A DNA stretch of 32,692 nucleotides from Paraburkholderia oxyphila NBRC 105797 (GCF_000685075.1 NZ_BAYD01000116.1:1-32692); one strand, 5' to 3'; positions 17,277 to 25,758 are shown, numbered from the stretch's first letter. Notes: generated from the sequence alone by a model not told the origin. A program made the numbers and translations.

Positions 17277-17598
17277 TGATGAGTTTTTGACGATGGAATC
17301 AGGGCACTAGTTTACTGATGAACCCATGGGTTGCCAACACCGTCGCCCTCTGGGGCGAGGAGCACGTGCAATCCTGTCTTCGTCTGCTTCAAAGTTGGTA
17401 AGAGTACGAACAGCCTGACCACCGAAGTCTCTTGAGACCACCTGCCTCCTATAATGCAACTATATGTTGCATTATAGGAGGCGCAGGGCTAAGCTAATCG
17501 CGATGGCGACGCCTTGGTGAGGCGTATGGAAAAAGATTCCGAGCACGCACCCGCGCGAACTTTCTGGGTGGCGATTGACAAACCTATTCAATTACAGC
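17277..17598. other. Divergent control region between tetR and SDR
   Basis: This 322-base non-coding stretch holds the long palindrome at 17444-17482. The palindrome contains TATAAT on both strands (17450-17455, and the complement of 17471-17476), suitable for divergent -10 boxes, but no -35 with normal spacing is obvious. Leader sequence of about 115 bases follows before the SDR start. Nothing else recognisable is seen. Confidence 0.5.
17444..17482. promoter_or_regulatory. Perfect 17-bp inverted repeat, TetR operator (site B)
   Basis: The arm GCCTCCTATAATGCAAC (17444-17460) is exactly complementary to GTTGCATTATAGGAGGC (17466-17482) with TATAT between. The core at 17452-17474 shares spacing and half-sites with the sites at 1432, 21621 and 32172. 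It is the best dyad in the window and lies beside a tetR gene, so an autoregulatory operator is the likely role. The same sequence could fold as an RNA hairpin. Confidence 0.72.
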
Positions 17599-18417
17599 AT
17601 GCCTATTCCAAAAGAGTTTCATCAACGTTTGAGCGGCAAGATTGCGATCGTGACTGGCGCAGGGTCACTCGGCCAGGGTTTCGGAACTGGCAAAGCCATC
17701 GCCTGTCTTTTCGCGGCGGAGGGCGCATCAGTTTGCCTCGTTGATCAACAGTACGAGAGGGCCGCGGAAACGCTGGAATTGATCACGAATTCAGGTGGCC
17801 AAGCCTTCGTTTCGACGGGTGATATTACTGACGGTGCAGTCTGTGCGCGCATTGTGGACGAGACGGTTGAGCGATATGGTGGCTTGGACATACTCGTGAA
17901 CAATGTTGGGATCTCGGGCGCACCGGGGCGCCTGCAGGACGTTGATGAGGCAGCGTGGGACCGCGTGATCGACGTGAATCTGAAAAGCGCATTTTTGATG
18001 AGTCGTAGTGCGGTCCCGAAGATTGTAGCGAGAGGCGGTGGTGCAATCGTCAACATTGGTTCTGTTGCCGGCATACGTAGTCACGGGTCCGCGGCGTATG
18101 GTTCGTCGAAGGCCGGCATGGTTGGATTCACGCGGGAACTCGCAGTGATGTATGGCCACGACCGTGTGCGGGCCAACGCCATCGCGCCAGGGCACATTTT
18201 CACACCAATGGTCGAAAGCATGCTTAACGAACAGGCCCGTCAACGCCGTCGCAAGATCGCACCGCTTTCCCTGGAAGGTGATGCGTGGGACGTTGCAGCT
18301 GCTGCACTGTTCTTTGCAAGCGATGAGTCGCGATTCATTACCGGTACATGCTTGCCCGTGGACGGTGGTGTTACCCAGATCGCAGCGCTTGCAGCATACG
18401 ATCTGGTTCATCAATAG
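17599..18417 (+). CDS. Short-chain dehydrogenase/reductase (classical catalytic triad)
   Basis: This 272-residue SDR has a slightly expanded nucleotide motif TGAGSLGQGFGTGKA (19-33), NNVG at 101-104, and Ser155, Tyr167, Lys171 (NIGSVAG, AAYGSSKAG). It ends with the usual GTCLPVDGG. It likely oxidises a secondary alcohol or reduces a ketone using NAD(P). ATG 17599 gives a family-like N-terminus (MPIPKEFHQRLSGKIAIVTG); a TTG at 17575 would add eight residues, and neither has a strong ribosome site. It is transcribed away from tetR across the perfect palindrome, so it is the first expected target of that repressor. Substrate unknown. Confidence 0.85.
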   Translation: MPIPKEFHQRLSGKIAIVTGAGSLGQGFGTGKAIACLFAAEGASVCLVDQQYERAAETLELITNSGGQAFVSTGDITDGAVCARIVDETVERYGGLDILVNNVGISGAPGRLQDVDEAAWDRVIDVNLKSAFLMSRSAVPKIVARGGGAIVNIGSVAGIRSHGSAAYGSSKAGMVGFTRELAVMYGHDRVRANAIAPGHIFTPMVESMLNEQARQRRRKIAPLSLEGDAWDVAAAALFFASDESRFITGTCLPVDGGVTQIAALAAYDLVHQ

Positions 18418-18784
18418 TCGCCATATCAGGCGAGTGCGCCGGCACGCAAACGGAACATACCGGCCGGCAATGTGCTAGCGCGTATCCGAGAAAGGATAAA
18501 CGGCTCCGGCTGGTTAGCATCCGGTCATATTACGTTCGAAGGACGTATCGCACACTCGACTTTGTTGCGCTTAACTGTGATCACCGCCGGCTGTGATACG
18601 TTATTCGTTTACATATATTCTCAGCGGTTGACCATGGAGATGCTGAGCGGGCGCAGGAGCGCGGGTGCTATGGTGTCGCGTCTGGGCATTCGTATGGAAA
18701 CGAGGGGCAATTGCGCGACACGAAGTAAGTGCTGGCGGAGCTTGTTTGTTGAGGGAGTCGTATATTCGGAGATCGGTGGTTTCA
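18418..18784. other. Intergenic stretch, no recognised gene
   Basis: This 367-base gap starts with a short stem TCGCC-ATATCA-GGCGA just after the SDR stop, a weak terminator candidate. An open frame at 18472-18790 runs through it but has no family resemblance and ends over the next gene's start. No copy of the shared operator is present. Confidence 0.35.
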
Positions 18785-19618
18785 ATGAGTAATTCATCAC
18801 TTCATCCAACTCGTGAGACGGAACGACGGAGAGTGCTAGTGACCGGTGCAGCGCTGCGCATTGGGCGCGCGCTTGCTCTTGGGTTTGCCTCGCGAGGTTG
18901 GGATGTGGCTGTGCACTGCAATGAATCTGAAGATGCCGCTCGCACAGTCGCACAGCAGATAGTTGCTCTCGGCAGTAGATCTATTGTCTTACGAGCTGAC
19001 CTGGAAAAGGAAGAAGAGGTTGCTGAACTGATTCCAAAATGCGTCAAATCTCTTGGCCGACTGGACTGCGTTGTGAACTGTGCGTCTAGATTTGAAGAAG
19101 ACACAGCTCAAACTTTTGGGTTCCCACTTCTCAATAAACTCATGGCGATCAATTTGGCCGCGCCGGTTTTGCTTGCCCGCGCGCTATACGAGTCCATTCC
19201 GACTGGCGCAGTCGACGATGAAACAAAGCGCGGCGTCGTGATCAATGTTCTCGATCAGAAGCTGTTCAACATGAACCCGGATTACCTGTCGTACACCGCC
19301 ACCAAGGCTGCTTTGGGAAACGCAACGGTAGCTTTGGCGCAGGCGCTGGCTCCGAAAGTACGTGTAGTAGGATTGGCGCCTGGATTGACACTCGTGTCTG
19401 GCGAGCAAACCGACGAACAATTCGAATACGCACATCGGCGGACACCGCTTGGGCGGGGATCCCGATTAGAAGATATTGTGGAGGCCGCCATCTATCTCGC
19501 GGGCGCGAGGGGTGTCACAGGGACAACGCTGGTCGTTGACGGCGGCCAGCACTTAGTATCAAATCACCGCGACGTGATGTATTTGCAGCCTCATTCGAGC
19601 CGAAATACGATTTCGTAA
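18785..19618 (+). CDS. Pteridine-reductase-like SDR (Asp-Tyr-Lys active site)
   Basis: This 277-residue SDR carries TGAALRIGRA (20-29) with the Arg typical of the PTR1/FolM-like group, and an active site of Asp157, Tyr170 and Lys174 (NVLDQKLFN, SYTATKAAL). Asp replaces the classical Ser and lies 13 residues before Tyr, as in pteridine reductase 1. PTR1/FolM proteins reduce dihydropterins with NADPH, but many bacterial relatives have unknown substrates. ATG 18785 fits the domain; the open frame extends 40 codons upstream without family sequence. Codon use looks slightly more AT-rich than the main operon. It could supply a reduced pterin or act on a pathway ketone; neither is shown. Confidence 0.82.
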   Translation: MSNSSLHPTRETERRRVLVTGAALRIGRALALGFASRGWDVAVHCNESEDAARTVAQQIVALGSRSIVLRADLEKEEEVAELIPKCVKSLGRLDCVVNCASRFEEDTAQTFGFPLLNKLMAINLAAPVLLARALYESIPTGAVDDETKRGVVINVLDQKLFNMNPDYLSYTATKAALGNATVALAQALAPKVRVVGLAPGLTLVSGEQTDEQFEYAHRRTPLGRGSRLEDIVEAAIYLAGARGVTGTTLVVDGGQHLVSNHRDVMYLQPHSSRNTIS

Positions 19619-20027
19619 AACTCGAATGTCGATGCCTCAATAACACGAACTATATCGGGTATACGGTGGGTTGCAAGGCGCTGTCACTGTAAAAGCGTGA
19701 AGGCCTGTTCCTTATGGCGAATTACGTGATTGCGAAGAAGCTGTTGCGCTCGGGCCAATCGGAGAATATGTCGAGTCAATAGAAAGCGCGAGTAGTAGGA
19801 GCGAATACGAGAAAAAAGCATCTCGATTCAGGTCGAGTTATTTCCTCTTTCCTACATTTGCAAGCTATCTCGAGCGGAATGCCAGCGATGCGTTCTTTGA
19901 TTGGAATTTCCCTGGTGTGCTGAGTCAGAAATATGGCACCAAATATGCGTGATGTAAGTTTTAGGTTGCTCGCAGTGCTTGCAAAATCGCGCACCTAAAA
20001 ACCGAAAACGCACCGAAGGAGAAAGGA
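19619..20027. other. Intergenic stretch, nothing recognised
   Basis: This 409-base, relatively AT-rich stretch has no open frame with a recognisable product, no strong hairpin and no copy of the shared operator. Its 3' end supplies the strong ribosome site of the small gene at 20028. Confidence 0.4.
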
Positions 20028-20264
20028 ATGAATGCACGAGAACGTTCCTTACGTTCGCAGGTGGAGAAGTGGCTTGCACCAATTCCATCTGTGCCGGTTC
20101 GCGTAACACGCTTCAGCCGTGTTCGGTCGAGTCAGTGGTGCTATGTGCGTGTAGAGGTAGATCGGCCGACAGGCCCGGTTGGGATGTTCTTCTTCCGGCA
20201 CGGCGACGGTACGTGGTGCGTGTTCCCGCCTGAACCGAATCGCTTGGTAATGGGCGCGTGTTAG
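20028..20264 (+). CDS. Small conserved-looking hypothetical protein, 78 aa
   Basis: I do not recognise a family. The gene is supported by a strong ribosome site (GAAGGAGAAAGGA right before ATG) and by an orderly sequence: a basic helical start MNARERSLRSQVEKWL, a central basic segment PVRVTRFSRVRSSQWCYVRV, and an aromatic, Pro-rich tail MFFFRHGDGTWCVFPPEPNR. The predicted protein is basic, has no signal peptide or membrane segment, and could fold as a small beta-rich domain. It stands alone, with more than 300 bases of non-coding DNA on both sides. DNA or RNA binding is possible from the charge but is only a guess. Confidence 0.55.
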   Translation: MNARERSLRSQVEKWLAPIPSVPVRVTRFSRVRSSQWCYVRVEVDRPTGPVGMFFFRHGDGTWCVFPPEPNRLVMGAC

Positions 20265-20586
20265 AGTGCGAGCAATTAGGGGGTGCGCTAGCCGCGACCA
20301 TACAAAGGTCGGAAAACGAATAATTCAACGGGCTAGTATCGAATCGGTACGGAAAAAGGTGACGAGCGATATGAACCACGCGGAGAAGCCGGCGTTCTAG
20401 CCGAGGCAAGCCTCATTAATCTTCTACATCTGCGGGAGCGCTCCCGACGGAGACCGTCCGCAGGATTGTAACGCGCTCGCGCCTCCGGTGCAGTTTCGGT
20501 TGCCAAAGCTTCAATTCGTCGGCTTGTGGTTGCTTGAATGCAGAGCGGGATCTTGCTGGAATTGGGCGTCGCGGTGTTGCACCATG
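20265..20586. other. Intergenic stretch with a compact cruciform-like structure
   Basis: No gene is seen in these 322 bases. At 20430-20463 an outer stem CTGCG/CGCAG encloses the palindrome GGAGCGCTCC (20435-20444) and a hairpin GACGG-AGA-CCGTC (20446-20458). It lies downstream of both the small gene and the minus-strand tetR, so a bidirectional terminator or REP-like element is possible. Confidence 0.4.
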
Positions 20587-21378
20587 CTATGACTTACTTA
20601 CGCGCTTCTTATCGGCCAAATTCTTTAGCAAAGTTACGGTTTGTTCATCAATTACATAGAAAATCTGTTCGACCCTATCTGCATCAATCGATTTCCAGCC
20701 GAGCGCTGATGCCACGGATTGACGGGTAAGGTGAATCGAAACGAGTTGGCCTGTGATAGCGATCGCCCGGACCATTGATTCCTCGTATGCTGTTTTGCAG
20801 CCCATTAGTCGTCTTACGATTGCGCTGCACATTGGAAGAATGCGGGTCTGGAGACGATCACTGACCTGACCGTCTTTGAACAGTGGGCCTAGACCAGCTT
20901 GTTCTCTTGCCATGAATAGACGCCAGCTATCGGGTTCCGTAGACGTAAAAAGATACCTTTTAAGACAGTCTTGTATAGACCGGAATGCCTCGATCAATTC
21001 CTCATCCGAAGCGTCGGCGGCAAGCATCACTTGCGCGGCGTCAAGCGGAGTAGCCAGATGGTTCGATATGGTTGTGGCGATATGCTCGACACACGCGAGA
21101 TACACTCCTTCCTTGTTGCCGAAATAATACAGCAGTGCGGGAGCATTGACGCCCGCGGATTCCGCGATATCTCGCGTCGAGGCGCCATCGAATCCTTGCG
21201 CACCGAATAGTGTCAATGCCGCGGAAATAATCCGTGCACGAGTTTCGTGGCCTCGCGCGTAGCCGTTTTCAACTGCTCGTCTCAAATGCGCCCTCGTTGC
21301 CGCTCGTCGACCAGCCTCGAATACGAATGACGAGTGGCACGACGTTAGTTGTGACCATCCATGGTTGTCAAGCCTCAC
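20587..21378 (-). CDS. TetR-family regulator, CerR/CecR-like
   Basis: This 263-residue protein has the TetR helix-turn-helix at about 69-88 (RDIAESAGVNAPALLYYFGN) and a C-terminal domain resembling the CerR/CecR (YbiH) group, with EHIATTISNHLATPLDA and WRLFMAREQ. The listed start is a GTG at the complement of 21378. The first ~40 residues are unusual for the family, and a TTG near 21285 (residue 32) would give a more normal length, so the start is uncertain. It diverges from the PAS-LuxR gene, and the gap between them holds operator site C. It could bind that site or a separate one; the other TetR (16566-17276) sits beside a better palindrome. Confidence 0.86.
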   Translation of the reverse strand: MRLDNHGWSQLTSCHSSFVFEAGRRAATRAHLRRAVENGYARGHETRARIISAALTLFGAQGFDGASTRDIAESAGVNAPALLYYFGNKEGVYLACVEHIATTISNHLATPLDAAQVMLAADASDEELIEAFRSIQDCLKRYLFTSTEPDSWRLFMAREQAGLGPLFKDGQVSDRLQTRILPMCSAIVRRLMGCKTAYEESMVRAIAITGQLVSIHLTRQSVASALGWKSIDADRVEQIFYVIDEQTVTLLKNLADKKRVSKS

Positions 21379-21788
21379 GTGCGCGGGCTGAGATTTTCCT
21401 TAGTCCTCGCTAGGTCCCCGAGCCTCCATTTGACAGACCGTCTTCAGTGCGCGTGGAGTCAATGGTCACAGTTCCCCTGGCCAGCCGTCGATTAGGGGGG
21501 AGACCTCGCGACCTTCGCATGCAGCACCGAATCGGTTGGACAGGATGTCCGTGGATCCACAAGCGTTTTCAGGCGCCCGCCATTGCAACGGCCTACGGTG
21601 GGTAACAGAATTACATTGATAAATTAAACAACTAGTTGCAATTATGATATTTCGTGCGTACATTCGTACCTAGGGAAAATCTGGAACCCGTCGTCCATCA
21701 CATCAGACCCTCATGCGTCCGATAGTCATTGGATAAGCGCATCCACTGGACGGTAACGGTATGTTCGTACATGCGGAGCGAAGAGGGG
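21379..21788. other. Divergent control region between tetR and the PAS-LuxR fusion gene
   Basis: This 410-base gap has no recognisable gene. It carries operator site C at 21621-21643 inside an AT-rich patch (ATTACATTGATAAATTAAAC and following bases) that looks like promoter DNA for the plus-strand gene. Small open frames here lack family resemblance. Confidence 0.45.
21621..21643. promoter_or_regulatory. Putative TetR-type operator (site C)
   Basis: The site contains the 10-bp palindrome CAACTAGTTG within TTAAACAACTAGTTGCAATT. Aligned on GTTGCA it matches 17 of 23 positions of site A at 1432, including the AAC and GTT halves. It lies about 146 bases upstream of the PAS-LuxR fusion start. This is the weakest of the four copies outside its core. 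Confidence 0.52.
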
Positions 21789-22907
21789 ATGAAAGGAAGG
21801 CCGAAACTGCAGTTGAAACTGAATCGTGAGGACAGAATTAAGCTCGGTGAGCTTGTGAACGGGAGCAGTGATGGCCCCTCAATGGCACTACGCGCCCAGA
21901 TCGTGTTGGCATGTGCAGAAGGGCTCGACAACGTCGTGGTGGCAGCTCGCGTACGGACCTCGGCCCATACGGTCTCCAAATGGCGCCGGCGATTCATCGC
22001 CTACGGCGTGGAGGGCTTGACCGATCTGCGTCGCAGCGGTGCCCCGAAATTGATCGACGATCAATTGGTTGCGGCGATTGCCTTCCGGAAACCAGATGGC
22101 GCGACGAATTCGCCTAGTACTCGACGCGTTGCTCGTGAATCGAATGTCTCGGCGTCGACCGTTGGCCGGGTATGGAAAAGCGCCGATAGGCTCACGAAAT
22201 CCGTAGAGGATCTCGGGTGGGCTGCCAGTTTGTGCGCGACGCGCCAGGCCGCAGAGTGGGGCAGCGCGGCAAGGCCGGGCGTTGACATGCCTTCCAGTGG
22301 AGCCTTCGTTCGACATATAGGCGTTTCAATCGATCGGCAATCCGCTGCGTCTGACGATCCCATCGACAGTTTTGCGCACGCGTTTTATATGGCGCCCGTC
22401 GGCCTCCTCGTATCGCGACAGCGCGTGGTTGTAAATTGCAATCACGCGTTTAGCGAGATCTTTGGGTGCACGCGCGACGAACTTGTTGGCCGGTCGCTGG
22501 AGAGCCTCTACCCATCGCATGACGAATTCCGGCACGTCAGCGAGCGCGCGTGGCGCGTCATTAGGGAGACAGGGTTTTATTCGGACGAGCGCATCATGCG
22601 AAAGCGCGATGGCAGCCCGTTCTGGTGCCATGTGTCGGGGCGTGCCTGGAATCGTGCAGAACCGTTCGCCGCCGCGCTCTGGACATTCGAAGACATTTCC
22701 TCGGTGCGTCGTGTGACGAGCGACCTGACCCAGCGTGAGCGCGAGGTGGCGCAACTCCTGGTCATTCGAAGGAGCAGCAAGCAGATTGCACGAGAGCTGC
22801 GAATCAGCCATCGAACCGTCGAGGCTGATCGCGCGCGTTTGATGCGCAAGTTCGGTGCAGTGACGGCCGCCGAGTTGATTGGCATACTGGTGGGGCGAGA
22901 GCGGTGA
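21789..22907 (+). CDS. PAS-LuxR regulator with an IS630-transposase-like N-terminus
   Basis: One open frame codes 372 residues in three parts. Residues 1-134 resemble the N-terminal DNA-binding half of IS630-family transposases: MKGRPKLQLKLN, LRAQIVLACAEG, TVSKWRRRF, GLTDLRRSGAPK and a second helix-turn-helix ending STVGRVWK. No DDE catalytic domain follows. Residues about 193-308 form a PAS sensor (FYMAPVGLLVSRQRVVVNCN, RIMRKRDGSPFWCHVSG). Residues 312-370 are a LuxR/GerE helix-turn-helix (LTQREREVAQLLV, SSKQIARELRISHRTVEADR). ATG 21789 matches the usual start of IS630 proteins. Either this is a true fusion regulator, or a transposase stub has joined the frame of a PAS-LuxR gene that can start at Met167 (22287). 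The sensed ligand and targets are unknown; the thiolase operon lies directly downstream. Confidence 0.8.
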   Translation: MKGRPKLQLKLNREDRIKLGELVNGSSDGPSMALRAQIVLACAEGLDNVVVAARVRTSAHTVSKWRRRFIAYGVEGLTDLRRSGAPKLIDDQLVAAIAFRKPDGATNSPSTRRVARESNVSASTVGRVWKSADRLTKSVEDLGWAASLCATRQAAEWGSAARPGVDMPSSGAFVRHIGVSIDRQSAASDDPIDSFAHAFYMAPVGLLVSRQRVVVNCNHAFSEIFGCTRDELVGRSLESLYPSHDEFRHVSERAWRVIRETGFYSDERIMRKRDGSPFWCHVSGRAWNRAEPFAAALWTFEDISSVRRVTSDLTQREREVAQLLVIRRSSKQIARELRISHRTVEADRARLMRKFGAVTAAELIGILVGRER

Positions 22908-22932
22908 GCGCGCATGCTAGCGAGTGCGCGCT
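22907..22932 (+). terminator. Hairpin just after the PAS-LuxR stop
   Basis: AGCGCGCA (22907-22914) and TGCGCGCT (22925-22932) make a perfect 8-bp stem with a 10-base loop, starting at the stop codon's last base. No T-run follows, so intrinsic termination would be weak. Confidence 0.4.
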
Positions 22933-22981
22933 TCACTTGGCGCGCTCTTGGACTCGGACGCTTAAGGAAGTGAATTTGCGA

Positions 22982-23000
22982 GTCAACTTCTGGTGTTGAC
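22982..23000. promoter_or_regulatory. Inverted repeat upstream of the thiolase operon
   Basis: GTCAACTTCTGGTGTTGAC is a 6-bp inverted repeat with 7-base spacing, 77 bases before the thiolase start and directly downstream of a LuxR-type regulator gene. Size and placement suit a LuxR-family or other dimeric regulator site. It has no resemblance to the four TetR-type sites. Confidence 0.4.
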
Positions 23001-23077
23001 CCTAAGGTAATTTGACGACTGCCCGGTCGTTCGCGATGCGGGTAACTTTGCGCACTACACATCAACCGGAGAATTGA

Positions 23078-24244
23078 ATGGGAGTCGCGATCGTAGGATG
23101 GGCGCACTTGCCCTTTGGCCGACTCGACGGCGCAAGCCTCGAGGACCTTATCGTGCGAGCGGCCCGCGAGGCGATGAGCGATGCACGCGTTCAGGGCGCG
23201 GATGTTGACGGCGTCTGGCTGGGCAATCTGAATGGCGGTCTCTCGCCCGACATTTTCGCTTCGTCGCTATGCCTGAATTCTTGCGACGGCTTGAGATGGA
23301 AGCCCGCTGTGCGTGTCGAGAACGCATGTGCCTCAGGGGCTGCGGCACTCTACGCGGCGTGCGATGCAATCGAAGCGGGACGTGCGCACGTCGCGCTTGT
23401 TATAGGCGCCGAGAAGATGACTGGCGTGTCCGGAGCGGAGGTCACCCGCATTCTTGGAGACTGTGCCTATTCGGGCGAGTCTGGGAACCCACCCGGCGGC
23501 TTTCCGGGAATCTTCGCCACGATCGCGCAAGAATATTTCGCGCAGCACGGTGACCACTCGGCGACGCTTGCACGCATCGCCGCAAAGAATCACGCCAACG
23601 GCATGAACAATCCCTGGGCGCATATGCGCCGCGATCTGGGCTTCGAATTCTGCAATACTGTCTCGGAAAAAAATCCCATGATTGCCTCGCCGCTGCGCAA
23701 GACGGACTGCTCGCTGGTTTCCGACGGCGCAGCGGCCTTGGTTCTGGCGTCGGACGATGCCGTGGCGGACTTTCCGCGCGCGGTTTCGATCCGTTCGCGC
23801 GCGCAGATTAACGACTATCTTCCACTGGCGCGCCGTCACGTGACCTCGTTCGAGGGTCCGAAGCGTGCGTGGCGCAAGGCGCTGGAGCAGGCCGGATGCG
23901 CGGTCGACGATCTTTCGTTCGCCGAGGTCCACGATTGCTTCACGATTGCCGAGTTGCTGAGCTACGAAGCGATGGGCCTCGCGGATTCAGGGCAGGGATA
24001 TCGTTTGATTGAAGAAGGCGTGGTGACCCGCGGTGGGCGGCTGCCAATCAACGCCTCCGGCGGACTCAAGGCAAAAGGACATCCGATCGGTGCTACTGGT
24101 GTGTCGATGCATGCGATCGCCGCGATGCAACTGACCGGCACGGCAGGCGCGATGCAGATTCCTGGCGCCACACTCGCGGGCGTCTTCAATATGGGTGGCG
24201 CAGCGGTGGCAAGCTATGTCAGCATTCTGGAGCGCAGCCGGTGA
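23078..24244 (+). CDS. Thiolase-family acetyl/acyl-CoA acyltransferase (SCP2-like group)
   Basis: This 388-residue thiolase has nucleophile Cys84 in VENACASGAAAL, the His segment FAEVHDCFTIAELL and the GHPxGATG motif (GGLKAKGHPIGATG) with the second active His. The HDCFT pattern is typical of the SCP2-type thiolases often found in steroid and branched-chain catabolism. It would split a 3-oxoacyl-CoA into acetyl- or propionyl-CoA plus a shortened chain. ACCGGAG precedes ATG 23078. The ligase gene overlaps its stop by four bases (GTGA), so the two are co-translated. A possible operator lies at 22982-23000. Confidence 0.9.
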   Translation: MGVAIVGWAHLPFGRLDGASLEDLIVRAAREAMSDARVQGADVDGVWLGNLNGGLSPDIFASSLCLNSCDGLRWKPAVRVENACASGAAALYAACDAIEAGRAHVALVIGAEKMTGVSGAEVTRILGDCAYSGESGNPPGGFPGIFATIAQEYFAQHGDHSATLARIAAKNHANGMNNPWAHMRRDLGFEFCNTVSEKNPMIASPLRKTDCSLVSDGAAALVLASDDAVADFPRAVSIRSRAQINDYLPLARRHVTSFEGPKRAWRKALEQAGCAVDDLSFAEVHDCFTIAELLSYEAMGLADSGQGYRLIEEGVVTRGGRLPINASGGLKAKGHPIGATGVSMHAIAAMQLTGTAGAMQIPGATLAGVFNMGGAAVASYVSILERSR

Positions 24245-25758
24245 ACATCGCATGTTGGTTACAGCGCACGGCATCGGTCTTTCCTCGACGGCTAGCGGTG
24301 CTGCATGGCGACGAGCCGTGGCTCGACTATGGACAGCTTGCGGCTCGCACGTCGGCGCTTGCGGCCTTTTTGCGGACGCAATGCGGCGTGCAGCCTGGTG
24401 CGCGCGTCGCTCTTTACTCTGCCAACTGTCCACAGTATCTGGAGGCAATGCAGGCGATCTACTGGGCCGGTGCGGTTACCGTGCCAGTCAACTGCAAGCT
24501 GCATCCCCGGGAGCTAGAGTACATCCTGGATAACGCCGAGGTGGACGTGTTGTTCGTGTCGGCCGAGTTGCTTGCGACACTCGACGACGTGCACGTCGGT
24601 ACGCGGCGATGCGTTGTATTTGGCTCTGAGGAGTATGCGCATGCACTTGAGACCCACCCGATCGATCTGCATCACCGGGAACCGGATGCGCTCGCTTCGC
24701 TGTTCTACACTTCGGGGACAACCGGGCGTCCGAAGGGTGTCATGCAAACCCATCAAAATCTGATGGCGATGGCCGCTTGTTATTGTCTTGATGTCGACGA
24801 TATCGAGGTCGATGACACAATGGTCTATGCCGCACCGATGTCTCATGGGGCGGGGCTTTACCATTACGCTTACATACTGCGAGGCGCCCGCCACCTTGTG
24901 CCTCGCTCCGGCGGCTTTGAGCCCAAGGAACTCACCGACCTCGCTCAGCGGGTAGGACGCCTTGCGATGTTCGCGGCTCCGACTATGGTCAAGCGGCTCG
25001 TCGATCATCTTCGCGAATTCGAAGGAGGGATCGCTGGTTTCAAGACGATTATTTACGGGGGAGGTCCGATGTACATGAACGACCTCCAGCTTGCACTGGA
25101 TACGCTCGGACCACGCCTCGTTCAAATCTACGGTCAGGGCGAAAGCCCGATGACGATCACGGTACTCAGGCGTCGTCATCTTGCCGATACGGAGCATCCT
25201 CGCTGGTCGCTGCGCGCGGCCTCGGTGGGTGTCGCACACTCGCTAGTAGAAGTCGACGTCGTCGATAGCGACGGGTGTTCGAGCCCGAAAGGAGAGATCG
25301 GTGAGGTGGTCGTGCGTGGCTCCACCGTGATGGCTGGCTACTGGAAGAATTCCGCTGCAACGAGCGACACCATTCGCAACGGTTGGCTTTTTACGGGCGA
25401 CACCGGTACCCTGGATGAGGATGGATTTCTCACGCTGAAGGATCGGTCGAAGGATCTCATTATTTCAGGAGGATCGAATATTTATCCTCGCGAGGTGGAG
25501 GAGGCACTTCTTGCGCATCCGTCGGTTTCGGAAGTATCGGTGGTAGGCCAGCGGGACGACGAGTGGGGTGAGGTTCCAGTGGCTTTCGTGGTGCTTCACG
25601 CAAACTGTGAGGCAACGAGTGAAGATCTTGACGCGTGGTGCCTGCAGCATATTGCGCGCTTCAAGCGCCCGAAGCATTACCGGTTCGCGCAGGCATTGCC
25701 CAAGAACAGCTACGGCAAGGTTTTGAAGACAGAGTTGCGTGGTTGGCTCATTGAATAA
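24241..25758 (+). CDS. Acyl-CoA synthetase / AMP-dependent CoA ligase (second)
   Basis: This 505-residue adenylate-forming ligase starts at GTG 24241 inside the thiolase stop. Motifs: YTSGTTGRPKGVMQTH, IYGQGESPM (Gln in the adenine motif where many have Tyr-Gly-Met-Thr-Glu), WLFTGDTGTLDEDGF, KDLIISGGSNIYPREVEEAL and catalytic Lys493 in KNSYGKVLK. It activates an organic acid for the coupled thiolase pathway. It differs clearly from the ligase at 7768-9300, so it probably handles another acid. No terminator is obvious in the 69 bases before the convergent AraC gene. Confidence 0.9.
   Translation: MNIACWLQRTASVFPRRLAVLHGDEPWLDYGQLAARTSALAAFLRTQCGVQPGARVALYSANCPQYLEAMQAIYWAGAVTVPVNCKLHPRELEYILDNAEVDVLFVSAELLATLDDVHVGTRRCVVFGSEEYAHALETHPIDLHHREPDALASLFYTSGTTGRPKGVMQTHQNLMAMAACYCLDVDDIEVDDTMVYAAPMSHGAGLYHYAYILRGARHLVPRSGGFEPKELTDLAQRVGRLAMFAAPTMVKRLVDHLREFEGGIAGFKTIIYGGGPMYMNDLQLALDTLGPRLVQIYGQGESPMTITVLRRRHLADTEHPRWSLRAASVGVAHSLVEVDVVDSDGCSSPKGEIGEVVVRGSTVMAGYWKNSAATSDTIRNGWLFTGDTGTLDEDGFLTLKDRSKDLIISGGSNIYPREVEEALLAHPSVSEVSVVGQRDDEWGEVPVAFVVLHANCEATSEDLDAWCLQHIARFKRPKHYRFAQALPKNSYGKVLKTELRGWLIE

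Noticed and set aside
17575..17580. TTGACA as a -35 box
   Set aside because: No -10 lies at 16-18 bases downstream; the position is at the very start of the SDR coding region.
18472..18790. 106-codon ORF before the PTR-like SDR
   Set aside because: No family likeness; it ends over the start of a well-supported gene.
24514..25239. 241-codon minus-strand ORF inside the second ligase
   Set aside because: Antisense to conserved ligase motifs, with no family likeness of its own.
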